Source: Streptomonospora litoralis (GTDB lineage: Bacteria; Actinomycetota; Actinomycetes; Streptosporangiales; Streptosporangiaceae). From it: a stretch of DNA of 64,000 bases. Both the position numbers and the translations under genes were made by a program. This document shows, in pieces, positions 57,145 to 64,000 of the stretch. The stretch lies in the NCBI RefSeq assembly GCF_004323735.1, contig NZ_CP036455.1, positions 1,421,101 to 1,485,100 of the forward strand, in the 5' to 3' direction. Numbering within the stretch: the stretch's first letter is position 1; every line of letters starts with the position of its first letter. Under the pieces are notes generated by a model. The model was not told the origin of the DNA. It was given only the letters and a program-made list of their open reading frames with translations, and ran no database searches.

Positions 57145-59508
57145 TCAGCCGTCGCCGTCGCTGCGGCGGAGAAGTTCGATGCGTTCGCGGATGCCTGCCG
57201 CGCGCGGGTCCTCGAACGGCCCGAGGAGTCGCAGCGCCTCACCGCGGTGCCGATCGGCCTCCTCGGGTGCCTCGGGTTCCACCGCTTGCGCAAGGGCCTC
57301 CAGCGCTGCCGCCTCGTGCCAGGGGTCGTTGAGCGTCCGATGCGCCTCGGCGGCGCGGCGCAGGAAGCCGACCGCGTCGGCGGTGCGGTCGGAGGCCAGG
57401 TAGACCTGCGCGGTGCCCTGCCAGGCGCGCGCCTCGCGGCTGCGGTCGCCCAGTCGGCGGTGCAGCACCGCCGACCGGTGGTAGGAGGGCTGCGCCTCGG
57501 CCGCACGCCCCAGCGCCTGCTGGGCGCGGCCCGAGGACAGCAGCCAGTACCCCTCCATGACGTGGTCGCGCAGGTCGGTCGCGATCTCCAGCGCTTCGTC
57601 GGCCGCCCGCAGCGCGGCCTCGGGCTGCCCGCGGTCGAGGTGGATGTCGCTTGCGATCCGCAGGGCGTTGCCGATGCTTCGGTCGTCCCCGCGCCGGCGG
57701 TGGTCGGCGAGCGCCGCCTCGACGGCGGCGGCCGCGTCGTCGAGGCGTCCCGCCTGGTAGTGGACTTCGGCCAGATTGGACCGGCACACCGCGGACCAGT
57801 GCCCCAGACCGAGCTCGTCGAAGCCGGCGACGGCGCGCGTGAGATGCGCCGCCGCGCTGTCCAAATCCCTCTTGCGCATCGCGATCAGGCCGAGTGCGTT
57901 GTGGGCGTCCGCCCGGCCGCGCCGGTCGCCCAACTCCTCCCATATCTCCAGCGAAGCGGTGTGCGCGTCGAACGCCTCGGCGAGGCGATCGACGCGCCGG
58001 TTGCAGAACCCCACAGATTCCAGAAGCCGCGCCTGGGCTCGGCGGTCACCCAGCCGGCGCGCGGCCTCCAGGCCGATCCCGCCGACCGAGAGCCAGTCCG
58101 CCGCGACGGCCGACGGCGACTGCGCGTTGTAGAGCACGGCGGCCAACTGCCAGGCGTGCCGGTCCAGCCCCGCCTGTTCGGCGGCCCGGACGGCGGGCAG
58201 GAAGTTGGCGTGCTCCCGCTCGGCCCAGTCCACCGCGTGGTCGTACTCGGCGAAGGTCAGCGGCGCGACCCCCTCGGCCGGCGGGTCGAGGTGCAGGCGG
58301 TCCTCGTTCGGTTCGATCCACGCCTGCGCCGCGTCCGCGGTATGCAGGTACCAGTCGAGCACCCGCCGCAGCGCCGCCGTGCGCTGCTCCGCCGGCTCGT
58401 CGTGCCCGGCCTGGTCGGCGGAGTAGGCCCGCAGCAGGTCGTGGAACGTGTAGCGATCCGGCGCCGTCTGCTCCAACACGTGCGCGCCGACGAGCACGTC
58501 CAATTGGTGGCGCGCCCGGCGGAGGCTGAGCTGGGCCAGCGCCGATGCGGCACCCGGGCCGAAATCGGGGCCCGGATGCAACCCGAGCAGCCGGAACAGG
58601 CGGGCCGCCTGCGGCGGCAGAGCGCGGTAGGACCAGGCGAACACGGAATGCACGGCGTCGGCCTCCTCGTCGTCGCCCGTACTCAGGGCTTCCCACAGTG
58701 CCGACTCGTCGCGCAGGTCGGCGATCAGATCGTCCAACCGCAAGTGCGGTCGGCTCGCGGCGCGTTCGGCCGCTATGCGCAGGGCCAGTGGCAGCCGCGC
58801 GCACAGCCGGGACAGCTCGGCTAGCTGCTCCGGGGTGTCGTCGGGGCGGTAGTCGGCTGTCACGGTTCGAAGCAGCTCCACCGCCTCCGCCTCGGCCAGC
58901 GTGCCCAGCGTGATCCGGTGCGCGCCGTCGCGGACGGCCAGCCCCGACAGCCGGTCCCGGCTGGTGACCAGCACCAGGCTGCGGGTGAGCCCGGGCAGTA
59001 GTGGCCGCACCTGGGCGTCGGTCCCGGCGTTGTCCAGCAGGATGAGCATGGCCCGCTCGGCCAGCACGGAGCGGTACAGGGCCGCCGCCGATTCGGCCTC
59101 CGCGGGTATCGCGGGGGCGGGAACCCCGAGTGCGCCGAGGAACCGGTGCAGCGCCTCCAGCGGGGGCAGCGGCTCGCCCGGGTCGTAGCCGCGCAGATTC
59201 ACGTACAGCTGACCGTCGGGGAAGCGTTCCCGGGACCGGTGCGCCCAGCGCAGCGCGAGCGCCGTCTTGCCCGCCCCGGCCGTACCGGCGATGACGCAGA
59301 CGCCGGGGCGGTAATCCCCCTCGGCGGTGCGCAGGCCGTCCAGCCGGTCCAGCTCCGCCGTGCGGTGCACGAAGCGGTGCGGCTCACCGGGGAGTTGGCG
59401 CGGAGGGGTGCGGGCGCCCGTTCCCTCCGCTCCCGCGGCGCCGTGGTGGATGTGCACGCCCCCGCTGACCCGGCCGGCCTGGACCACGTCGCGGGAGGGC
59501 CCCGTCAC
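57145..59508 (-). CDS. STAND (NB-ARC/AfsR-like) ATPase with TPR repeats
   Basis: 787 residues. The N-terminal VSGGVHIHHGA segment and FVHRTAELDRLDGL precede Walker A GTAGAGKTALALRWAHR. Then come RAMLILLDNAGTDAQVRPLL (Walker B), LVLVTSRDRLSGLA (sensor 1) and LPLALRIAAERAA (GxP module), the NB-ARC layout of AfsR/SARP-type proteins. The C-terminal 400 residues are TPR pairs (for example RADAHNALGLIAMRKRDLDS; ADALNEAxx-like repeats). There is no N-terminal SARP/winged helix, so it is a signalling ATPase without its own DNA-binding domain. GTG 59508 sits very close to its ribosome site; a start a few codons later is possible. It could sense stress or phage; no effector is adjacent. Confidence 0.9.
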   Translation of the reverse strand: MTGPSRDVVQAGRVSGGVHIHHGAAGAEGTGARTPPRQLPGEPHRFVHRTAELDRLDGLRTAEGDYRPGVCVIAGTAGAGKTALALRWAHRSRERFPDGQLYVNLRGYDPGEPLPPLEALHRFLGALGVPAPAIPAEAESAAALYRSVLAERAMLILLDNAGTDAQVRPLLPGLTRSLVLVTSRDRLSGLAVRDGAHRITLGTLAEAEAVELLRTVTADYRPDDTPEQLAELSRLCARLPLALRIAAERAASRPHLRLDDLIADLRDESALWEALSTGDDEEADAVHSVFAWSYRALPPQAARLFRLLGLHPGPDFGPGAASALAQLSLRRARHQLDVLVGAHVLEQTAPDRYTFHDLLRAYSADQAGHDEPAEQRTAALRRVLDWYLHTADAAQAWIEPNEDRLHLDPPAEGVAPLTFAEYDHAVDWAEREHANFLPAVRAAEQAGLDRHAWQLAAVLYNAQSPSAVAADWLSVGGIGLEAARRLGDRRAQARLLESVGFCNRRVDRLAEAFDAHTASLEIWEELGDRRGRADAHNALGLIAMRKRDLDSAAAHLTRAVAGFDELGLGHWSAVCRSNLAEVHYQAGRLDDAAAAVEAALADHRRRGDDRSIGNALRIASDIHLDRGQPEAALRAADEALEIATDLRDHVMEGYWLLSSGRAQQALGRAAEAQPSYHRSAVLHRRLGDRSREARAWQGTAQVYLASDRTADAVGFLRRAAEAHRTLNDPWHEAAALEALAQAVEPEAPEEADRHRGEALRLLGPFEDPRAAGIRERIELLRRSDGDG

Positions 59509-59563
59509 CTCCGGGGTGGTGGTGCCGGGCGGTTCGCGGTCCCCGGTGTGCTCGGTGATGGCC

Positions 59564-60196
59564 CTACCTCGGTGTGGTCGGCTGCGGCGGCGCGAGGTGG
59601 GCGACCTCGCGGTCGAAGTACGTCGTCATGTCCTCGCCCCGGTGGAAGAGTCCGGCGATGAACGCCTCCCAGCCTCGGACGGTTCGCGGGTCGTCGAAAC
59701 GCACCGCTCCGTCGACGGCGCCCGCATCCGTGTACACGACGCGGTAGAGCACCCGTCCGCCCAGGACGACGACCTCGGGAAGCGGGCCGGTCTTCTCGTA
59801 GTGGCCGACGGCGCCGCCGTCCACCACCCGCACCGGCATCCCGGATTCGTGCTGGATGCGCAGTGCGTGCAGCTCCCACTGCATGTACGGGGTCAGCGGC
59901 GCCTCGGCGACGCGGACGCGGTGGAAGACCGAGCCGCGGGCGGCGTCCTCGCGCCCGACGGCCTCCAGTTGCGGGCGCTGGGCTTCGTGCAGCCGCAGCG
60001 CTTCGTGCCACTCGCCGCGGCAGAACGCGAGCCAGCTGTCGTCGTCGCCCTCGTCGAAGGTCTGCTGCCGCTCCAGCTTCCAGGAGTCGTGGTCGCGGAT
60101 CGCCTGGTCGACGCGGTTGAACTCGCCGCTGAACGCACCGGAGGGCACCCGGACGCCGTCGGCCGGGCGCAGTGCGGGAGGGGAGAACTCAGGCAT
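59564..60196 (-). CDS. DUF6879-family protein
   Basis: 210 residues from ATG 60196. The N-terminal FNRVDQAIRDHDSWKLERQQ, the middle PYMQWELHALRIQHESGMPV and the later EVVVLGGRVLYRVVYTDAGA with RFDDPRTVRGWEAFIAGLFH follow the DUF6879 pattern. This actinomycete family is often linked to XRE/DUF397 or signalling genes. Molecular function is unknown. It overlaps the small upstream gene by eight bases. It lies 55 bases before the STAND ATPase gene on the same strand, so the three genes may form one operon. Confidence 0.78.
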   Translation of the reverse strand: MPEFSPPALRPADGVRVPSGAFSGEFNRVDQAIRDHDSWKLERQQTFDEGDDDSWLAFCRGEWHEALRLHEAQRPQLEAVGREDAARGSVFHRVRVAEAPLTPYMQWELHALRIQHESGMPVRVVDGGAVGHYEKTGPLPEVVVLGGRVLYRVVYTDAGAVDGAVRFDDPRTVRGWEAFIAGLFHRGEDMTTYFDREVAHLAPPQPTTPR

Positions 60197-60458
60197 CGGC
60201 GATGTCCGGCTTGGCGCTGCCGAGCATCCGGCCCGAGATTACGACGAGGCGCTCGTCGGGGGCGATCGTGACGCCTTCAGGGAGGCGTTGCGCATAGGCG
60301 GCGGTGAGGTCGCGGCCGATGACGGCGACGTCGCCGTTGCCGAGCTGCCAGATTTCCGGGCATCCGTTCCTGCCCTTGGTCTCGCCCAGTTCTTTCGCCG
60401 TCTTGCCGAGCCGCCGGGCGAACGGCGCTTCCGGATCTGCTTCCCAGGGGCGCGTCAT
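60189..60458 (-). CDS. Small conserved partner of the DUF6879 protein
   Basis: 89 residues, ATG 60458 after GAGGAG. EIWQLGNGDVAVIGRDLTAA and DERLVVISGRMLGSAKPDI suggest a short beta-rich protein. The phrase pattern 'CPeiw.l..GD.aviG.d.t' recalls small actinomycete proteins encoded just before DUF6879 genes. It overlaps the DUF6879 frame by eight bases, implying translational coupling and a possible complex. Function unknown. Confidence 0.7.
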   Translation of the reverse strand: MTRPWEADPEAPFARRLGKTAKELGETKGRNGCPEIWQLGNGDVAVIGRDLTAAYAQRLPEGVTIAPDERLVVISGRMLGSAKPDIADA

Positions 60459-60861
60459 GCGGGCTCCTCGGTATTCCTATATCGTTTCGCGAAATCGTAA
60501 CAAGCGATGGGATGGCGCGCAATGCCGACGGTGCCGCGCTTGTGCTCGTGTGATTGTAGCGGGTGTGCCCGGCGTGCGCGCGGTTTTGCGAGTTTCTCAG
60601 GTGGCGCGTCGGACATTCCTGATCATTGGCGCGATCTTTCCCGTTCCTTGTGCTTCAGCGAATTCACCTGCGGTTCCTTTTCGGGGTGCGCGTATGGCCG
60701 AAAGCGGACATGCGAAACCGCCGGGTGAGGGCGTTGAATACGGCACTCGGCGGTTTCCGGCGTGTATGCCCGGTTGCCACCGTTCGGTCGCGGCGCTCCG
60801 TTCGCAGGACGTGCCGCGGACGGCAGGCGGGGCGGCACGGCACCGCGGGCCGCGGCCGGCC
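60459..60861. other. Non-coding interval
   Basis: Lower-GC spacer between the EVE-like gene and the DUF6879 operon, with no supported gene. It should contain the promoter of the minus-strand operon that begins at 60458. Confidence 0.45.
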
Positions 60862-61383
60862 TCACCGGCGTGGCGGTGCCGGTGTGGCGCGGGCGGTGTA
60901 GTCCTCGACGGCCTCGGCGAGCGGGCGGGTGGTCTTTCGCAGGCGCTCGGTCAGGTAGCGGTGGTCGTGGTCGTCGACGGGCACGGGGGACCGGCGCAGG
61001 CGCACACTCCAGGAGCGGGTGTCCGGGAACACGTGCAGGTTCTCGACGTGGTCGGCGAGGACGACCCCGCTGCCGAACGGGGCGAGCTCGGTGATTAGCA
61101 GCGGGCAGCGCAGCGGGAACGCGCGCTCGCCGAAGCGCACCGGCTCGTCGTCCCGGACCGCCGGACCCTGCACCTCCGCCTCGGCGATCACCCGGCCCTG
61201 GTCGCGGGTGGGATTGTGGAAGCATCCCCGCGTCGTGTAGACGAGCATCCGGTCGCCCGCCGCCAGCTTCGCGGCCTCGCCGCGCCGGGCGGCGGGGAAT
61301 GCGGTCTGCTGGGTGGACAGGATCCAGCCCAGGGCCTCCCGGTCGCCGATCACCATCAGGTACGCGCTGCTGTCACCGCTCAC
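60862..61383 (-). CDS. EVE/PUA-like domain protein
   Basis: 173 residues, probable GTG 61383. AYLMVIGDREALGWILSTQQ opens the domain. It continues RRGEAAKLAAGDRMLVYTTR with GCFHNPTRDQGRVIAEAEVQ, which resembles the nucleic-acid-binding EVE/PUA-like fold ('GDrvl.Y.....f...geV...'). VLADHVENLHVFPDTRSWSV continues the beta-rich body. EVE proteins recognise modified bases and occur with restriction systems. Here the gene lies after a TetR gene, 89 bases downstream on the same strand. The start codon is uncertain (ATG at MVIGDREAL is an alternative). Confidence 0.65.
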   Translation of the reverse strand: MSGDSSAYLMVIGDREALGWILSTQQTAFPAARRGEAAKLAAGDRMLVYTTRGCFHNPTRDQGRVIAEAEVQGPAVRDDEPVRFGERAFPLRCPLLITELAPFGSGVVLADHVENLHVFPDTRSWSVRLRRSPVPVDDHDHRYLTERLRKTTRPLAEAVEDYTARATPAPPRR

Positions 61384-61472
61384 CCTGGAGACGGTACCGA
61401 AAACGGCGGCCGCCGCGCCGGAGCGGATCGAACCGGGGCGCCGGCGCCGGCCCCGGTCCCGTGGCGCTTCCC

Positions 61473-62156
61473 TCAGTCGCCGGGTGCGTCCGTGCGCGGA
61501 GCGAGGCGGCTCTGTACGCCGTCGAGGATGACGTCCAGGCCCTCGGCGAACCAGTCCCGTTCCGTGCGGGGCAGCGGGCGGCGGACCAGGTCGTGCAGCC
61601 GGGGGAAGCGCTCCAGGTCGACGTCGTGGAGGCGCTGCCGCCAGTTGGCGCCGGGGTCGTCGGTATCGGCCGAGCGCGCCGCCTCGCCGAGGACGACGCG
61701 GACGCTCCCCTGGACGTAGTGGTTGACGGTCATGACGACCTGCGCGGCCTGGTGCGGCTCCAGGCCGGCGGGTTCCAGCGCGTCCAGTGCCCATTCCATC
61801 CCGGCGAGCGACTCGGCGCCGAAGGGCGGGGAGAGGTTGGCGGTGGCGGCGAGCATCCAGGGGTGTTCCACGAACATCCGCCAGTCGGTGCGGGCGAGGG
61901 CGTGCATGCGCTCCCGCCAGTCCATGCCGGCGGGGTCGGGATAGGCGTAGCGCCCGGCGACCCGGTCGACCATCGCGGAGACCAGTTCTTCCTTGTCTGC
62001 GATGTGCCGGTACAGCGACATGGTCCCCGACCCGAGGTGTTCGGCCACGCGGCGCATCGAGACCGCTTCGAAGCCGTGTTCGTCCGCCGTGTCGATCGCG
62101 GCGGCGGCGATGCGCTCCCTGGTCAGGGGAGCCGCTGTGCGCGGTCGTCTGTTCAC
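61473..62156 (-). CDS. TetR-family transcriptional regulator
   Basis: 227 residues from GTG 62156 with AAAGGACGG upstream. The helix-turn-helix is LTRERIAAAAIDTADEHGFE followed by VSMRRVAEHLGSGTMSLYRH. The remaining helical domain (DWRERMHALARTDWRMFVEH; QVVMTVNHYVQGSVRVVL) is of the TetR_C type with a Trp/Phe-lined ligand pocket. It is divergent from the glycosidase-like gene at 62273. The inverted repeat at 62200-62232 between them is its likely operator. Confidence 0.93.
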   Translation of the reverse strand: MNRRPRTAAPLTRERIAAAAIDTADEHGFEAVSMRRVAEHLGSGTMSLYRHIADKEELVSAMVDRVAGRYAYPDPAGMDWRERMHALARTDWRMFVEHPWMLAATANLSPPFGAESLAGMEWALDALEPAGLEPHQAAQVVMTVNHYVQGSVRVVLGEAARSADTDDPGANWRQRLHDVDLERFPRLHDLVRRPLPRTERDWFAEGLDVILDGVQSRLAPRTDAPGD

Positions 62157-62199
62157 CCGGTTCCGTCCTTTTCGGTCTTGCCTCAGCATAACCCGGTGA

Positions 62200-62232
62200 G
62201 TACGTTGTACGCATGCGCTGAGTACAGCGTAC
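62200..62232. promoter_or_regulatory. TetR-type operator
   Basis: GTACGTTGTAC (62200-62210) and GTACAGCGTAC (62222-62232) form an inverted repeat with 11 bases between the arms. Each arm is itself nearly palindromic. Position between divergent TetR and glycosidase-like genes supports an operator that controls both. Confidence 0.75.
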
Positions 62233-62272
62233 CCATCCAAGCGGAACGCCGTAGCCGGGAAGGCGGAGCACC

Positions 62273-63391
62273 ATGGAGACGACCACACGGCCGCGAGCGA
62301 TATTCAGCATGCTCGACGGCTACCGGCCCATCACGAACCTGCTCGGCGCCGGGGACCCGAACGTGCACAGGATCGACGGCCGGTGGTGGATGTACTTCGG
62401 CGGATTCCAGCGCGACTTCACCAACAACCTTTTCAGCGCCTACCTGCCTGCGGGAGCCCGCCTCGGTGACGGGACGGCCTGGACGATCACCACCGGTTCC
62501 GCCCGCCCCGGCAGGGCGGCTCCGCTGATCGAGCAGCCGGCCAGGGGCGAATGGGACCGCCGCGGACTGCACGAGCCCTGCTTCGTCAGCGGGTGGAAGC
62601 AGACCCCCGACGGCGAGCGGGTCCCGTGCCGGCGCATCTACTACACGGGCCGCAGTTCGCGCAGGGCCCAGGGCAACGAGACCCCCTACGCCATCGGGTT
62701 CCTGGAGCACACACCCGACGGCTGGCGGCGCCACGGCGCCCCCGTGGTCACGGGCGATTCCGCGAACCCCAGCACCCTCGGCCCCAAGGTTGTCTTCGCC
62801 GACGGCAAGTGGCGGATGTGGTTCCGGGCCAGTCCGCATGAACCCGCCAAGGGCGAGCAGCCCGTCTGCGAGATCCGCTACACCGAGAGCACCGACGGCA
62901 TCACCTGGAGCCCGCCGTGGCCGTTCCACTCCCGGGAGCACAGCTTCGCCCACGCCTACGTGCTGCAGCGGCCCGACCGCTGCGAAATGCTGCTCAGCAC
63001 GAGCCCCAATGTGTTCGGCCAGTCCCGCTACCCGGAGCAGGGGCTCTGGCTGAGTACGTCGGCCGGGCCGAGCGGCGACGTCCGGGACTGGTCGAAACCC
63101 CGACTCCTGGTCGGCGCCGCCGGCGGACCGGCCTGGCTGCGCAACGGCTTCTTCGGCGCCAGCCTGTGCGCCGACGACGCGGACGGAGGCGGTAGGCGCC
63201 ACGTCTTCTTCACCGGGGTCCACGCGTCGATCGACTGGCCCCGTTACGCGCTGCGCAGCCTCGCCGCACTCCGGCGCCCGCCGGTGCCCGCTCCGTTCTA
63301 CTTCACGATCGGGCATCTCACGCTCGACATCGACGCACCCGGCGCCGCGGGTGCGGAGCGCGGTCCTGAAGAAGGCTTGGCTTCGTCTTGA
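62273..63391 (+). CDS. Five-bladed beta-propeller, glycosyl hydrolase family 43-like
   Basis: 372 residues, ATG after GGCGGAGCACC. Repeated blade signatures such as GDPNVHRIDGRWWMYFGGFQ, GLHEPCFVSGWKQ, PSTLGPKVVFADGKWRMWFR with CEIRYTESTDGITWSPPWPF, and GLWLSTSAGPSGDVRDWSKP are typical of GH43/GH32-type propellers ('DP.v....g.yylf', 'S.DG..W'). There is no signal peptide, so it is cytoplasmic or unconventionally secreted. Catalytic acids cannot be assigned with confidence. Some such proteins act in capsule or polysaccharide tailoring. It is controlled by the divergent TetR. Confidence 0.75.
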   Translation: METTTRPRAIFSMLDGYRPITNLLGAGDPNVHRIDGRWWMYFGGFQRDFTNNLFSAYLPAGARLGDGTAWTITTGSARPGRAAPLIEQPARGEWDRRGLHEPCFVSGWKQTPDGERVPCRRIYYTGRSSRRAQGNETPYAIGFLEHTPDGWRRHGAPVVTGDSANPSTLGPKVVFADGKWRMWFRASPHEPAKGEQPVCEIRYTESTDGITWSPPWPFHSREHSFAHAYVLQRPDRCEMLLSTSPNVFGQSRYPEQGLWLSTSAGPSGDVRDWSKPRLLVGAAGGPAWLRNGFFGASLCADDADGGGRRHVFFTGVHASIDWPRYALRSLAALRRPPVPAPFYFTIGHLTLDIDAPGAAGAERGPEEGLASS

Positions 63392-64000
63392 GGGGAAATG
63401 TCGGTGGCCGTTGCTAGCGTCGCAGCCTGCCGGTCTGCCGGGTGTCGGGCGGACTCGACGGGACGGCGGCGGCAGCGGGCACGGCGGATGGCCGGGCCTG
63501 CGGTCGTCGTGTCGGGTGCTCGCCGGTGGCGCGGGCGGCGAGGGCGCCGCAGGCCGGTCGGCGCATCCAACGCGCGGTTTCCACCGGATTGCGGCCGCTG
63601 TCCGGTCGAAACCCTGCAATAGGTAGCACCGGTCCCATCGAGTCTGAATGCAGGGCTGGATTCGGCGCCGAATCCAGCCCTGAAGACAGACTCGGCGCGG
63701 CTTGGCCCGTCTATCGCGACCTTATGGTCGCAGGAAAGCGCATCCCGCGGCCATAAGTTCGCGATCATCGCCGGATGGACCGGCATAGGGGACCTACCGG
63801 CGCCGGTGGACCGGCTTGGTGCCGCCGTAAGGGACCGGGCCCGCGCCGGCGCGGGGTGTGGCGCGGTCGCGGGTGCCCGCACGGCCCGGTGGCCGCGCCG
63901 GATCGGGGGCCGGGGGCAGCCGCCGGGCGGCCGCGCTGGCGCGGCCGCCTCCGCAGCTGCCGAGCCCGCCGGAAAAAATCCCGCGCACCCCCAATCCACC
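63392..64000. other. Non-coding right end with inverted repeats
   Basis: No gene is supported. Besides the palindrome at 63640-63693 there is a second inverted repeat: ATCGCGACCTTATGG (63713-63727) against CCATAAGTTCGCGAT (63751-63765), 14 of 15 positions with a 23-base spacer. The last 200 bases are extremely GC-rich with short self-complementary tracts. Confidence 0.5.
63640..63693. repeat. Extended perfect palindrome
   Basis: CAGGGCTGGATTCGGC (63651-63666) is followed immediately by its exact reverse complement GCCGAATCCAGCCCTG (63667-63682), with no loop. Outer arms GAGTCTG (63640) and CAGACTC (ending 63693) extend the symmetry after a few mismatches. The right half recurs, diverged, at 36672-36709. 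It could be a terminator or a small mobile palindromic element. Confidence 0.85.

Noticed and set aside
63298..63999. Minus-strand open frame at the right edge
   Set aside because: It runs through palindromic non-coding DNA, has biased Ala/Arg/Pro composition and no start context or homology pattern.

Overview
The window is high-GC actinomycete chromosome. Several families typical of filamentous actinomycetes are present: DUF397, DUF6082 and DUF6879 proteins, a CYP157/CYP154-type P450 pair, a TsnR-type ribosome methylase and NarL-type two-component systems. A Nocardiopsis- or Streptomonospora-like member of the Streptosporangiales would fit, but no rRNA or other taxonomic marker is present, so this is only a guess.

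Layout. 1-6.5 kb: a minus-strand Hsp70 / GrpE-like / J-like / membrane-TPR chaperone operon that runs off the left edge. 6.9-7.1 kb: an IS481-type transposase remnant. 7.4-24.6 kb: a complete thiopeptide locus. A plus-strand tsnR-type 23S rRNA methylase converges on a long minus-strand operon. In transcription order this holds a YcaO cyclodehydratase, a ThiF-like protein, a ThiF-nitroreductase fusion, a nitroreductase, a second ThiF-like/YcaO pair, a glutamylating LanB-type dehydratase, a separate elimination protein, two tandem precursor peptides too short for routine gene calling, the [4+2] pyridine synthase, a B12-radical SAM C-methyltransferase, its DUF5825 partner and a small dimeric-barrel protein. 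The precursors share a 20-residue leader start but carry different cores: SCVGCACTCSSTSSSS, with cysteines at the thiostrepton/nosiheptide positions, and SCTTTGCTTSSSSSSSS, a berninamycin-like Ser/Thr-rich type. One enzyme set therefore appears to serve two thiopeptide classes. A methyltransferase and a P450 lie divergently at the far end (25.2-27.3 kb).

27.3-38.8 kb is mixed accessory DNA: a RidA remnant, a MarR regulator with a clear operator, a membrane protein, a lipoprotein, a NarL-type two-component system with an unusual C-terminal membrane and outside domain on the kinase, a MacB/FtsX-type ABC transporter, a frameshifted DUF6082 gene, a MurG paralogue, and a scar of DUF397 and AbiEi-like fragments.

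38.9-48.7 kb: a class II lanthipeptide locus. The 58-residue precursor has a core of the actagardine group ([19 protein letters not shown] plus a C-terminal Gln). It is followed by an attenuator hairpin, LanM and a peptidase-less ABC exporter. A convergent FtsX-type ABC transporter may give immunity.

48.9-64 kb: a large Eco57I-like DNA methylase, a hypothetical protein, an overlapping CYP157-CYP154 pair in which the first P450 lacks the ExxR motif, a STAND/TPR ATPase, a DUF6879 pair, an EVE-like protein, and a TetR regulator divergent from a beta-propeller glycosidase-like protein across a palindromic operator. The right end is non-coding and rich in inverted repeats.
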